DNA of 64,000 bases from contig CP051234.1 in NCBI GenBank assembly GCA_017792465.1, positions 870,606 to 934,605 on the forward strand, given 5' to 3'. Within the stretch, counting starts at the first letter, position 1. Each line of letters begins with the position of its first letter. Positions 43,060 through 51,918 of the stretch are shown in pieces. The stretch is from Filomicrobium sp. (GTDB lineage: Bacteria; Pseudomonadota; Alphaproteobacteria; Rhizobiales; Hyphomicrobiaceae). A program made the position numbers and the translations under genes. The notes below the pieces were generated by a model. That model saw only the letters and a program-made list of their open reading frames with translations, searched no databases and was not told where the DNA came from.

Positions 43060-43477
43060 CGGTACTACTTCTGCGCCGCAGTCCGCGCTCGACGGTGAGA
43101 TATTTCCACCCAAAGGGGCCGTTCGCGGTCGCACCGTCCTCGATCATGACGAGGAGCTCAAAAAACTTGAGCGGTTGGCAAGCTGGCTCGATGCGCGCTT
43201 CTTCCTGCCCGGGACCAAGATGGCAATCGGTCTCGATTCAATTTTCGGCCTGCTGCCCGGATTGGGCGACACGCTTACCACTGTGCCAGCAGCCTATATT
43301 ATCTACACGGCCCACCGGCTTGGCGCGCCGTCTCATGTTCTTGTGCGGATGGCGGCGAACACCGGCATCGACTGGGCCATCGGGTCTATTCCTGTCCTGG
43401 GTGACCTTTTCGATGCAAGCTTTCGCTCCAACGTCTTGAACGTCGACTTGCTCCGCCAGCATCTGTCCGAAAAATGA
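43052..43477 (+). CDS. DUF4112-family membrane protein
   Basis: 141 residues. The conserved region RLASWLDARFFLPGTKMAIG then LDSIFGLLPGLGDTLTTVPA and GSIPVLGDLFDASFRSN is diagnostic for DUF4112. Two amphipathic or membrane segments are likely. Function unknown. It overlaps both the YqaE gene and, by ATGA, the reading frame leading into the transglutaminase-like gene, indicating one transcript from the stress promoter. Confidence 0.92.
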   Translation: MRNGTTSAPQSALDGEIFPPKGAVRGRTVLDHDEELKKLERLASWLDARFFLPGTKMAIGLDSIFGLLPGLGDTLTTVPAAYIIYTAHRLGAPSHVLVRMAANTGIDWAIGSIPVLGDLFDASFRSNVLNVDLLRQHLSEK

Positions 43478-43620
43478 CGCTTAAGCGGTTTGCAACTGCT
43501 CGTTTTACTGCCAAGCTGCTCCTCGAATATCGTACTTCAAAATTTTTGCAAACTTGCTGGGAACTTCGCTCAACTCGCCGTGTTAGAATGCGATTGCGAA
43601 GTTCAAAGAAAGACAATTCC

Positions 43621-44454
43621 ATGCACGCCGTTCTTGCGGAATCCAAGTTGGTCTACGACGTCGCCCAGCCGACCATTTTGCTTGTCAACCTGATGGCCGC
43701 ATCAACCGGCCGGCAGTCGATAAAGTCGGAAGATTTTCGGGTCTATCCTTTGGTCGACTACCGAGTGTTGCCTGTCGGTGAGGAGCAGAACCGTATTGTC
43801 CGGTTGGCGCTCAATGAACCCGGCCGGTATGAAATCTCTTACCAAGCGAAGATCCTGCTCGATCCGTTTACAGCGCGTTCTCCCGACGTGGAAGAAACCG
43901 ATTATGCCGACCTGCCGCCAGACGTCCTATCCTATCTGAACCCCAGTCGATATTGCGAAAGCGACAGGCTTTCCAACTTCGCTATGGCCGAGTTTGGAGG
44001 GATGGAGCGGAACTTCGATCGCGTCGATTCAATCTGCAACTGGATTGACGCTCAGATCGAATACCTGCCGGGCTCGACCAACTCACTCACCACGGCAAGC
44101 GACGTTCTGATTCAGCGGACAGGTGTCTGCCGGGACTTCGCGCACCTGGGAATTTCATTTTGCCGGGCGCTTGGCATTCCGGCTCGATATGTCTCCGGTT
44201 ACGCCTGCCTGCTGGACCCACCCGACTTTCATGGCTTTTTCGAAGCCTATCTGTCCGGGCAGTGGTATCTGTTCGACCCGACAAGACTGGCGCCGCCCGC
44301 CGGGCTCGTTCGGATTGGCACAGGCCGGGACGCAGCCGACGTTGCATTTGCCACGATCTGGGGCAAGGCGGAATTGGTCGAGAAAGAGGTCTTGGCGACG
44401 GCCATTTCGGCGGAAGCCTTGGAAGAACAAGGCAAGGTGGTCAGCACGGCCTGA
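43621..44454 (+). CDS. Transglutaminase-like cysteine protease-fold protein
   Basis: 277 residues from ATG at 43621; the open frame reaches back to an ATG at 43474 overlapping the DUF4112 stop, but family members begin just before the strand ESKLVYDVAQPTILLV, so the later start is preferred. The N-terminal beta domain is followed by a transglutaminase core with catalytic Cys in RTGVCRDFAHLG, His in DFHGFFEAYL and Asp in YLFDPTRLAPP. Such proteins are cytoplasmic peptidase or amidase-like enzymes of unclear substrate, frequent in alphaproteobacterial stress regulons. Confidence 0.85.
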   Translation: MHAVLAESKLVYDVAQPTILLVNLMAASTGRQSIKSEDFRVYPLVDYRVLPVGEEQNRIVRLALNEPGRYEISYQAKILLDPFTARSPDVEETDYADLPPDVLSYLNPSRYCESDRLSNFAMAEFGGMERNFDRVDSICNWIDAQIEYLPGSTNSLTTASDVLIQRTGVCRDFAHLGISFCRALGIPARYVSGYACLLDPPDFHGFFEAYLSGQWYLFDPTRLAPPAGLVRIGTGRDAADVAFATIWGKAELVEKEVLATAISAEALEEQGKVVSTA

Positions 44455-44684
44455 ACCGCCTTCCGGCCTGCCCATTCAAAGAGCGTAGCTGTTCCACGTC
44501 TGCGTTTATCGATGAAGGCCAAGTCGCGCACACTCAAGCAGCCAGCAATTATTCAACCCGTTTGTAATCCGGCAGGACTTCGACCGCGTAGACATGCAAA
44601 ACGCGGTCGACGCAGCGCAGCCGCGGTTTCCTAAAGCTGCGTGCCGAAGAACGGTTGGTGCGCGATATTTCGGGAGTTGAGTGA

Positions 44685-45248
44685 ATGGGCCGGATGGCAT
44701 GTCGAACCGTTTCTGTGACGTTTGCGGGTCTCTTGCTGGCGACGATCTTTGCTCAGATCGCGCAGGCCAATCAGCCTTCGGCGATCAAGCCGCCCTATGC
44801 CATGAGGCCGGTCATGACTGCTGTTGGAGAAAATATCATTGCCTGCGGAATAGCGATCGACTTGAAGGCAGGCGATCAAACATTCGAGCTCATCCTTTCA
44901 AACGAAAAAACCGCTCAACTCAAACTGACGAAACTGCAAGCGCGACAGCTTACGGCCGACCAGGAAACGAAGCACGTTGAGATCACAAACGCTGCTCTCA
45001 AGACCGCCGACTATTCGACTACGAAATCGTTTCGCGTGGTGTTTCCGAATGCGCACGGCCGGTTCGAAGCCACTGTAGCCGAAGACAGCGGTAGCGCCGG
45101 TATTCTATTTCAGCAGTTACTCATCGGCGGCGGCAAAGTCACGATAGAAACTGCAGAGCGGAAGTTCTCCTGGCATCTCTCCGGCCCAGCGCCGCAGAAC
45201 GTCCGCGCACCCTATTTGATGTGTGCCGGAGACCTTTATCGGCCTTGA
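44685..45248 (+). CDS. Exported hypothetical protein
   Basis: 187 residues with a signal peptide (TFAGLLLATIFAQIAQANQ). The mature part is mostly beta, with IIACGIAIDLKAGDQTFELI and GRFEATVAEDSGSAGILFQQ, and two cysteines (about 54 and 180) that could pair. I recognise no family. GGGAG lies 9 bases before the ATG. It stands between the stress set and the NAD-binding protein with gaps on both sides. Confidence 0.65.
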   Translation: MGRMACRTVSVTFAGLLLATIFAQIAQANQPSAIKPPYAMRPVMTAVGENIIACGIAIDLKAGDQTFELILSNEKTAQLKLTKLQARQLTADQETKHVEITNAALKTADYSTTKSFRVVFPNAHGRFEATVAEDSGSAGILFQQLLIGGGKVTIETAERKFSWHLSGPAPQNVRAPYLMCAGDLYRP

Positions 45249-45412
45249 CGGCAGATGACGAGCAACCGTCTCGCCTCCTCGACAGTTGCCCAGTGCCGCC
45301 GCTCAATTTTTGCTCTCAGATGGCTGGACGCTCTTCCATCTCGTCTTTAAGAACCATTCGCGATGGACAGCGTCAGATTTCTTTCGGCTGCCAAAAGCCG
45401 AAAGGTTCCCCC

Positions 45413-46105
45413 ATGAAGGTTTGTATTGTCGGAGCGTCAGGTAAGCTTGGACGCTACATGGTTCAGCATTGTCTCGACCGTGGGTATGACGTGGCGTGCG
45501 TCTGCCGGCCGGAAAGCGTTGCCAAGCTCGACGACTTTAAGGATCGCATCTCGATCTTTCCGGCAATGACCGACGACCGGAACGTCATTGCCAAAGCCGT
45601 TGCTGGCTGCGATAGCGTTCTTACCGTTCTCGTCCCATGGGGCATGAAGAAGTATGCCTCACGCACGGCCCAGGCAGTGCTCGACCTTGCACCACCGGAT
45701 GCGAGGCTCGTCTTCTCTTGTGGTTGGCACATCAGTCATGACGGCAAGGATGTCTATTCCTGGCAATTCAAGACGCTCGTCGCGGTTTTCGGATTTGTTG
45801 GTCGCCTCTTTCGCATTGTCGACCTCAATGATCAGGTCGAAGCCTGCCGCCGAATTTTCCAGAGCAACACACGATGGACCGTCGTGCGCGGAAGCGATTT
45901 GGAAGAAGGCCCGTCCCAAGGCCTACCGGTTTGGAGCGCGCACGTTGGCGATCCCATTCTGGCCAGCAACCTGACACGGCGCATAGATTTCGCGTTGTTC
46001 ATGGTTGAAGCACTGACTGACGACGCGCTCGTCAGAAAAGCTCCAGCAATCGTCGGGTGCGAAACTGAATCGGCTAAGACCTATGCAGCCGTCGCAAGCT
46101 CTTGA
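45413..46105 (+). CDS. NAD(P)-binding atypical short-chain dehydrogenase
   Basis: 230 residues. The N-terminal Rossmann motif GASGKLGRYMVQHCLDRGYD and a single-domain layout place it with NmrA/atypical SDR proteins (NAD(P)H-binding). AAAGG precedes ATG at 45413; the frame upstream lacks a ribosome site. Active-site Tyr-Lys is not evident, as in other atypical members, so it may sense or use NADPH without classic SDR catalysis. It is convergent with the CFA-type gene. No RpoE-type promoter was seen upstream. Confidence 0.8.
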   Translation: MKVCIVGASGKLGRYMVQHCLDRGYDVACVCRPESVAKLDDFKDRISIFPAMTDDRNVIAKAVAGCDSVLTVLVPWGMKKYASRTAQAVLDLAPPDARLVFSCGWHISHDGKDVYSWQFKTLVAVFGFVGRLFRIVDLNDQVEACRRIFQSNTRWTVVRGSDLEEGPSQGLPVWSAHVGDPILASNLTRRIDFALFMVEALTDDALVRKAPAIVGCETESAKTYAAVASS

Positions 46106-46145
46106 TGATGGTGGCGGCCGAATTGTCTGACCTTCAATGCGAAGG

Positions 46146-47384
46146 TCACCGGGCGGGCGTCAGCTTGAAAAAGCCGACATCGATGGCCCCGTGGCGGAAG
46201 CCCGCAGCGCAGTACTTGAGATAATAATTCCAGATCCGCCGGAAGCGGTCGTCGAAACCTAGTTCTGCAATCTCTTCCCAGTTCGCGTTGAAGCGCTCAT
46301 GCCAGATATCGAGCGTCTGCGCGTAGCTCGGACCGAAAGGTTCGTGATGGACCAAGTCAAAGCCTGCCCGTTCGGCCTGCTCGCGAATGATTTTGACGGT
46401 CGGCAACATGCCACCTGGGAAGATGTACTGCTGAATGAAATCCGGACGGCTGCGGTAGCTTTCAAACAGATCCTCCGCAATGGTAATGATCTGCAGCAAC
46501 ACAACGCCATCGTCCTTGAGCGATTGCCGAAGCTTTTCAAAATAGACCGGCCAATAGCGTTCACCGACAGCCTCGATCATTTCAATTGAAACGATCCGGT
46601 CGTAGCTTTCATCGACGCTTCGATAGTCCATGAGTTCAAATGAGATCTTGTCGGCAACGTCGGTGTCTCGCGTCCGCGCCTTTGCATATTCGATCTGCTC
46701 TTTGGAGAGTGAAATCCCCCTCACAGATTCAGCACCGGATCGAACAAGATGGCGCGCAAGCCCGCCCCAGCCGCAGCCTGTTTCCAGGACACTCTCGCCG
46801 CCGGAAACGTCTAGCAGCTCAACGATCCGGGCGAACTTCCGCTCCTGTGCTCGTTCCAGGCTCTCGCCAGCGTGTTCGAAGATCGCCGAGGAATAGATCA
46901 TCTCAGGATCGAGCCAACGCTCATAAAATGCGTTGCCCAGATCGTAATGCGCTGAAATGTTTCTACGGCTGCCGCGCGGAGTATTGGAGTTGCGAAAATG
47001 CGCCCAGCGATTGATCAGGTGCGCCAGTCCAAAACCTTGCGTCGCTGTCGAGACGGCAGCCTCATTGCACAGCCCGAAATCGAGGACGCCTGCAAGATCC
47101 GGCGTCGACCAGTCGCCGTCGACATACCCGCGCGCCAGTCCGATTTCGCCTTCGGCCAGCAGCTTGTACATGAGCCTCCAACGCTTCACCGCCACGATGG
47201 CGTTGGGACCGGGGTGAACGCCGCGATGCTGGATCGCCTTGCCGTTCGGAAACGTCACGGTCAGGCTGCCGGTGTCGAATTGACCGAGCCTGCGCGTCAG
47301 GTAGTTGCGAAACACTCGCTCCGGCGACAACGGGAGCGCGGGGGATAAAGTTGCAGATCTCACAGTCATTCCCGTGGGGCTCAC
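46146..47384 (-). CDS. Cyclopropane-fatty-acyl-phospholipid synthase-family methyltransferase
   Basis: 412 residues. SAM site VLETGCGWGGLARHLV near the middle, preceded by ISAHYDLGNAFYERWLDPEM, and the CFA-family blocks SIEMIEAVGERYWPVYF and QYIFPGGMLPT. GTG at 47384 overlaps the stop of the DUF1365 gene (GTGA); ATG at 47369 is the alternative. The enzyme modifies double bonds of membrane lipids with SAM. With DUF1365 and the FAD oxidoreductase it forms a conserved trio that belongs to the singlet-oxygen (RpoE-ChrR) response; in Rhodobacter related proteins take part in making methylated or furan fatty acids. Confidence 0.9.
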   Translation of the reverse strand: MSPTGMTVRSATLSPALPLSPERVFRNYLTRRLGQFDTGSLTVTFPNGKAIQHRGVHPGPNAIVAVKRWRLMYKLLAEGEIGLARGYVDGDWSTPDLAGVLDFGLCNEAAVSTATQGFGLAHLINRWAHFRNSNTPRGSRRNISAHYDLGNAFYERWLDPEMIYSSAIFEHAGESLERAQERKFARIVELLDVSGGESVLETGCGWGGLARHLVRSGAESVRGISLSKEQIEYAKARTRDTDVADKISFELMDYRSVDESYDRIVSIEMIEAVGERYWPVYFEKLRQSLKDDGVVLLQIITIAEDLFESYRSRPDFIQQYIFPGGMLPTVKIIREQAERAGFDLVHHEPFGPSYAQTLDIWHERFNANWEEIAELGFDDRFRRIWNYYLKYCAAGFRHGAIDVGFFKLTPAR

Positions 47385-48181
47385 TTGTTGGGGCGGACGA
47401 TGCTAACCGCGATGCTCTTGCTCGGCGTCGCAGGATTGACGGCAAACCCGCGCATCCACATTTTCAGCGCATGCCAGTGGATCGCGGCCATCACCTTCAT
47501 CGGCAGCAGCGGATGTGTCGCTGTCAGTCGCAGAATGTTGGCGTCCGAGAGGGGCAGCCGATCGCCGCTCAGAGCGGTGTTGATGATGGCAGACCCGTTT
47601 CGGGCCGCCTGAATTGAAACGCTGACCCTCTCGCCAGGCGGCTTGGTCGTGAAGCGATAATCCAGGTCGAGATCCATGAACGGAGAGACATAGAATTCTT
47701 TGCTGCAGCCTTGATGAATCGTGTCCGGATCTCCGGCTGCGTCAACGCCGGGCGCTCGATTTTCGACCGGAATGACATAGCTGTGGCGACCACCGAAGGT
47801 ATTGTTGACCTCATAGATGATGGCAACCAATCGACCATCGGCGCGGAAGCAGAAGTAGACACTGAGCGGGTTGAAATCATATCCAGCGACGCGCGGCATG
47901 CACAGCAAGCTGATCCTGACTTCGTGATCGCCAAGACCGGCCGCGCTTAACTGCGCACTTAGTTGGTCGAAGAGATTTTCCGATGTTCCGCCCGCATGAT
48001 CGCGATCATAAAGGCTCATCAGGCTGGGCCGGTTGTGGGAGAAGAATCTCAGCTGCCGGTCCAGCTCCGGCAGCTCTGCCAAGTCGGCCAAAAGCCAATA
48101 GACCCGGTGGCGCAGGTCATGACGCTTGGGCACGACCCTGCGGTGGGTCACATGGCCGACGTACAGTGCGGAGTTGGTCAT
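47381..48181 (-). CDS. DUF1365-family protein
   Basis: 266 residues. Family landmarks are the opening YVGHVTHRRVVPKRHDLRHR, MPRVAGYDFNPLSVYFCF, EVNNTFGGRHSYV and KEFYVSPFMDLDLDYRF. Biochemical role is not established; the family nearly always sits between an FAD oxidoreductase and a CFA-type methyltransferase, as here. Both ends overlap their neighbours (ATGA upstream, GTGA downstream), so translation is coupled. Confidence 0.93.
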   Translation of the reverse strand: MTNSALYVGHVTHRRVVPKRHDLRHRVYWLLADLAELPELDRQLRFFSHNRPSLMSLYDRDHAGGTSENLFDQLSAQLSAAGLGDHEVRISLLCMPRVAGYDFNPLSVYFCFRADGRLVAIIYEVNNTFGGRHSYVIPVENRAPGVDAAGDPDTIHQGCSKEFYVSPFMDLDLDYRFTTKPPGERVSVSIQAARNGSAIINTALSGDRLPLSDANILRLTATHPLLPMKVMAAIHWHALKMWMRGFAVNPATPSKSIAVSIVRPNK

Positions 48182-49542
48182 CAGGCGGCCACTCCTTCCC
48201 GGATCGTTTCAATTTCTGTCGGCTCAATATAGATCCGGCCGGACTGGTTGGCGACTTGCCACGGCCGCTTTTTACCGCCGATGGCTTCGGCGACAGCAAG
48301 ACCCGACTGCAGGCCGTCTTCGTGAAAGCCTGCTCCAAAATGTGCCCCGCAATACCAGACACAATCACGCCCTTGGAGCGACCACAGATCCCTTTGTGCG
48401 CGCATGGCAGCTGCATCAAACAGCGGGTGTTCGAAGTGAAGGCGTTGGTGAACTTTATCTGGGGCAATCGGCTGAGCGGGGTTCAGCGTCACGAACAGCT
48501 GAGGATGCGCTGGCAACGATTGCAGGAGGTTCATCCAGTAGGTGACGGTTAGACCGCTTGCGGAGCCCATGTCGCTAGATCCGATATAGTTCCAGCTTGC
48601 CCAGGCCCGGCGACGCTTGGGCATGAAGCTTTCATCGCTATGCAGCACGACTTCATTGGAGCTGTACTGGAAGGCGCCAAGAACTGCGCGCTCGTCGGTC
48701 GTGGGTTTTTCCAACAGCGCGAGCGCTTGATCGGCGTGCGTCGCGATCACGACCTGGTGGAAACGCAGACGTTCGCCGCAGCGGGTGCGCAGGTAGACGC
48801 CGTCGGGTCGGCGCTCAATTGAAACAATTCCAGCGTCGGTATGAATTCGATCAGCGAAGGGTGCGGTGAGTTTCTTGACGTATTCGCGGCTGCCGCCAAC
48901 CACCGTCCGCCACAGCGGTCTATCGGTGAGTTTCAAAAGGCCATGATTTTCATAGAAACGAATGAAGGCGTGCGCGGGATAGTCCAGGACCGCCGAAGCC
49001 GGCATCGACCAAATGGCAGCCGCCATCGGCAACAGGTGGTCCTCGCGAAAGGCGCGGCCATATCCTCGGGACTCAAGGTATGCGCCCAGCGTCATATCCT
49101 GGCGCTCAAGCTCTTTCAGATCTGCTGCAGCATTGCGGTAGAACCGCACGAGATCCCAGACCATGGCCCAGAATCTCGGACGCGCGATGTTGCGCTTTTG
49201 CGCGACCAATTGATTTAGATAACCACCGGCATATTCCAGCCGCCCGTCGTCCAGGGAAACGCCGAATGACATGTTGGTCGACTGCGTCGCGACGCCCAGG
49301 TGGTCGAACAAGGCCACTAGGTTGGGGTAGGTGAATTCATTATAGACGATGAATCCCATATCCACCGGCGTCGTCCCGCCGTTATGCGCGGCTTCGACGG
49401 TATGGGAATGGCCGCCAATCCTCGACGCCTGCTCGAAGACTGTGACATCGCACGTTTGCTGCAGAAGCCACGCGGCCGACAGCCCCGATATCCCCGTTCC
49501 GATGACCGCGATCTTCGGTCGTTCTGGTTGTAGCGCTGACAT
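48181..49542 (-). CDS. FAD-dependent (amine-oxidase-like) oxidoreductase of the DUF1365-CFA operon
   Basis: 453 residues. N-terminal FAD motif IAVIGTGISGLSAAWLLQ with the acidic residue FEQASRIGGHSHTV, and the C-terminal VWYCGAHFGAGFHEDGLQSG closing the flavin site. Related to carotenoid desaturase/monoamine oxidase-type flavoproteins. It heads the three-gene minus-strand operon, 60 bp downstream of an RpoE-type promoter at 49609-49637. A role in unsaturated fatty-acid chemistry under singlet oxygen is inferred from the operon and the Rhodobacter regulon. Confidence 0.9.
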   Translation of the reverse strand: MSALQPERPKIAVIGTGISGLSAAWLLQQTCDVTVFEQASRIGGHSHTVEAAHNGGTTPVDMGFIVYNEFTYPNLVALFDHLGVATQSTNMSFGVSLDDGRLEYAGGYLNQLVAQKRNIARPRFWAMVWDLVRFYRNAAADLKELERQDMTLGAYLESRGYGRAFREDHLLPMAAAIWSMPASAVLDYPAHAFIRFYENHGLLKLTDRPLWRTVVGGSREYVKKLTAPFADRIHTDAGIVSIERRPDGVYLRTRCGERLRFHQVVIATHADQALALLEKPTTDERAVLGAFQYSSNEVVLHSDESFMPKRRRAWASWNYIGSSDMGSASGLTVTYWMNLLQSLPAHPQLFVTLNPAQPIAPDKVHQRLHFEHPLFDAAAMRAQRDLWSLQGRDCVWYCGAHFGAGFHEDGLQSGLAVAEAIGGKKRPWQVANQSGRIYIEPTEIETIREGVAA

Positions 49543-49608
49543 TTCTCCGCCCCTCCCGCGATCAGCTTGGCTTGGGCCGATCTACGGGCGCCAGCACTTG
49601 ATAAAGTC

Positions 49609-49637
49609 ACATACGGAGCGCTCCTGGGCTTGGATCA
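49609..49637 (-). promoter_or_regulatory. RpoE(ChrR)-type promoter for FAD oxidoreductase-DUF1365-CFA operon
   Basis: On the minus strand TGATCC (49637-49632), 18 bases, TATGT (49613-49609). This matches the -35/-10 pattern TGATC(C)-N18-TA of ChrR-controlled RpoE in Rhodobacter. The predicted transcript starts near 49602, 60 bp before the ATG. Confidence 0.78.
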
Positions 49638-49666
49638 CACACGCCGCGGAAACTCCCTGACGCTTG

Positions 49667-49696
49667 TGATCCGACCAGGTGGGCTAGCCGTAGCGG
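49667..49696 (+). promoter_or_regulatory. RpoE(ChrR)-type autoregulatory promoter of rpoE-chrR
   Basis: On the plus strand TGATCC (49667-49672), 18 bases, TAGCG (49691-49695). It is back to back with the promoter of the divergent operon. A start near 49703 would exclude the upstream ATG at 49701 and supports translation from 49740, which has AAAGG 8 bases ahead. Confidence 0.78.
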
Positions 49697-49739
49697 GTTC
49701 ATGCAGATAAATTCGGTCGCGACAAGAAAGGCATTGGCA

Positions 49740-50381
49740 ATGGATTGGGCTGCGGTTTACCGCACGCGCCAACTTCATCTCGCTCGCGAGCACCGTTGTG
49801 GAACTCCTATGGACCAGCCGTCAGGCGATGCGCTAACAGACCCGCCGCCCGAAGAGCTGATCGCGCAGATCGCTCTGGCGCAGGATAAGAACGCGTTCGC
49901 CACGCTGTTCGACGCCTATGCGCCGCGCGTGAAGTTTTTTTTGATGCGCCAGGGGGCCTCGCCAGACTCGGCTGAGGAGCTGGCGCAGGAGGTTCTGCTG
50001 ACCGTCTGGCGTAAGGCGTCGTATTTTTCATCGCAACGCGGGTCCGCCTCCGCCTGGATTTTCACGATCGCGCGCAATCTGCGCATCGACGAGACGCGCC
50101 GCAATAAGAGAGCCCGCGTCTACGCGATGGTCGAGGAATTCGACGATGTCGATCCTGATACGCCGCATGATCTCGTCAGCTCCAAGGAGCACGCCTTACG
50201 CGTCCGCTCCGCAATAGGGGAGCTCCCCGTGGAGCAGCAGGAGGTCGTCCGGCTTTCATTTGTGGAAGGGGCGCCCCACAGCGAAATCGCTCAGCGCTTG
50301 AAGCTCCCCTTGGGCACCATCAAATCCCGATTGAGATTGGCGATGCGCCGGATGAGAAAATCTCTCGAGGACCTGGCATGA
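49740..50381 (+). CDS. rpoE: ECF sigma factor RpoE of the ChrR (singlet oxygen) type
   Basis: 213 residues. Region 2 includes FATLFDAYAPRVKFFLMRQG, AEELAQEVLLTVWRKA and IFTIARNLRIDETRR; region 4 includes LPVEQQEVVRLSFVEGAPHS and LPLGTIKSRLRLAMRRMR. Start at 49740 is set by AAAGG 8 bases upstream and by the promoter position; ATG at 49809 is a second candidate. Its stop overlaps the start of chrR. Identity as the ChrR partner follows from that gene and from the TGATCC-N18-TA promoters in front of it and of two other local units. It should direct the response to singlet oxygen. Confidence 0.92.
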   Translation: MDWAAVYRTRQLHLAREHRCGTPMDQPSGDALTDPPPEELIAQIALAQDKNAFATLFDAYAPRVKFFLMRQGASPDSAEELAQEVLLTVWRKASYFSSQRGSASAWIFTIARNLRIDETRRNKRARVYAMVEEFDDVDPDTPHDLVSSKEHALRVRSAIGELPVEQQEVVRLSFVEGAPHSEIAQRLKLPLGTIKSRLRLAMRRMRKSLEDLA

Positions 50382-51019
50382 AGATTACGCATCACCCGAC
50401 AGACGAAACTTTGGCGGCCTTCGTCAACGCGACGCTGTGCGAAGGCAACACCCTGGTCGTCGCAACCCACCTGGCGCACTGCCCGGCTTGCCGCAAAGCC
50501 GTTCGTGAAATGAGCGAAGTCGGCGGCGGGTTACTCGATAAGGGCGAAACAACGCCGATTTCAGATGGCGCGCGTGAGAAATGCCTCGCCAAGCTCGACG
50601 CGGTGCCGCCAGAACCGACGGAAGCCGGCACGCCAATGCCCGAAGCCGAGCGTCCAATGTCGCTGGTGTCCTTATACGAGGACGGCAAATGGCAATGGGT
50701 CGGACCGGGCGTCTACCGCAAGTTTCTTGATGTCCCCAGCCTTGAGGGAACACGCGTCTTCATGTTGAAGGCTGCGCCTGGGACCCGTCTGCCCGACCAT
50801 CGCCACGTCGGAACAGAGTGGACGTGCGTGCTCAAAGGGGCGTTCATCCACGATCACGGGCGCTTCGGCGCCGGCGACTTCGATGAAGCCGACGACAGTG
50901 TCGCTCACAACCCGTACGTCGAAGAAGGTGAGGAGTGCATCTGCCTCGTCGCGCTGAACGGGGAAGTCGAGATGACAGGTTGGCTGGGCCGGCTTATCCA
51001 GCCGCTCTTGCGACTTTGA
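50378..51019 (+). CDS. chrR: ChrR-type zinc anti-sigma factor
   Basis: 213 residues. The N-terminal anti-sigma domain carries zinc ligands H6, H31, C35 and C38 (HLAHCPAC), the same positions as in Rhodobacter ChrR. The C-terminal half is a cupin (GTRLPDHRHVGTEWTCVLKG and then GAFIHDHGRFGAGDFDEAD) that may bind a second metal and is needed for release of the sigma factor by singlet oxygen. ATGA overlap with rpoE ensures balanced synthesis. The alignment of all four ligands makes the call firm. Confidence 0.95.
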   Translation: MKITHHPTDETLAAFVNATLCEGNTLVVATHLAHCPACRKAVREMSEVGGGLLDKGETTPISDGAREKCLAKLDAVPPEPTEAGTPMPEAERPMSLVSLYEDGKWQWVGPGVYRKFLDVPSLEGTRVFMLKAAPGTRLPDHRHVGTEWTCVLKGAFIHDHGRFGAGDFDEADDSVAHNPYVEEGEECICLVALNGEVEMTGWLGRLIQPLLRL

Positions 51020-51068
51020 TTGACGCGGTATTGGCAACTGGCCCCAGGTAAATGATGAGGATCCACGA

Positions 51069-51887
51069 TTGGATTTCATGACCATCATTGCGACCGCTGC
51101 CAGGCTCTGGCTATTCCTTGCCGGCGCGATGTCGGTTGCCTGGCTGATCGATCAACGCACCGGTAATTCCGGCTGGATCGATGTGAGCTGGACGTGCGCG
51201 ATGGGGCTTGCCGGTTTAATCTCGGCAACTGGTTTCTTCGATGTCGGAAGCATGACGCCAAGGCAGTGGCTCGTAACCGCCCTCGTCACGGTCTGGACCG
51301 CGCGGCTGGCCGGGCATATCGCCAATCGCACCCTGCGCATCAGCGATGATCCGCGTTACAAAAAACTGCGAGAGGATTGGGGCCCCGCCGCGCCTAACAA
51401 GATGTTCTGGCTGCTTCAGGCACAAGCCGCTTTGAGCGTGCCGATGGCGCTGGCGATCGCGCTTGCCGCCTGGAACCCTGCGCCGGTTCCGCAAACGCTT
51501 GATTTCGTCGCGCTCGCGATATTGGCGGCCGGACTGGCGGGCTCTGCGCTCGCGGACTGGCAACTGAGCCGGTTCAAACGGGACCATCGACAAGACGGGC
51601 GCGTTTGCGATCTCGGGCTCTGGGCTTGGTCGAGGCATCCGAATTACTTCTTCGAGTGGCTGATTTGGCTTGGCGTGTCGCTTCTTGCGATCGATCAGCA
51701 AAATATCTGGTCTTGGAACCTTGTCGCGCTGGCCGGACCGGCTTGCATGTTCTGGCTCTTGCGTTTCGTCTCCGGCGTCCCGCCTCTCGAACAGCACATG
51801 TTGGCCAAATACGGGGAGCGCTATCGCCGCTACCAGCAAACGACGAGCACCTTCTTTCCGCAGCCGCCGGCCCGTGCGGCCACCTAG
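51069..51887 (+). CDS. DUF1295 (steroid 5-alpha-reductase-like) membrane protein
   Basis: 272 residues with about six membrane helices. The C-terminal block LWAWSRHPNYFFEWLIWLG and YGERYRRYQQTTSTFFP is the DUF1295/isoprenylcysteine methyltransferase-like signature, which binds NADPH or SAM near the membrane. TTG at 51069 is chosen because GAGG lies 8 bases upstream; ATG at 51078 has no such site. It follows chrR by 49 bp and precedes a CFA-type gene by 31 bp, so it belongs to the rpoE transcript and probably acts on lipids. Confidence 0.88.
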   Translation: MDFMTIIATAARLWLFLAGAMSVAWLIDQRTGNSGWIDVSWTCAMGLAGLISATGFFDVGSMTPRQWLVTALVTVWTARLAGHIANRTLRISDDPRYKKLREDWGPAAPNKMFWLLQAQAALSVPMALAIALAAWNPAPVPQTLDFVALAILAAGLAGSALADWQLSRFKRDHRQDGRVCDLGLWAWSRHPNYFFEWLIWLGVSLLAIDQQNIWSWNLVALAGPACMFWLLRFVSGVPPLEQHMLAKYGERYRRYQQTTSTFFPQPPARAAT

Positions 51888-51918
51888 AAAAATCCTCCGC
51901 CAAAGGACCCACGCGAAC

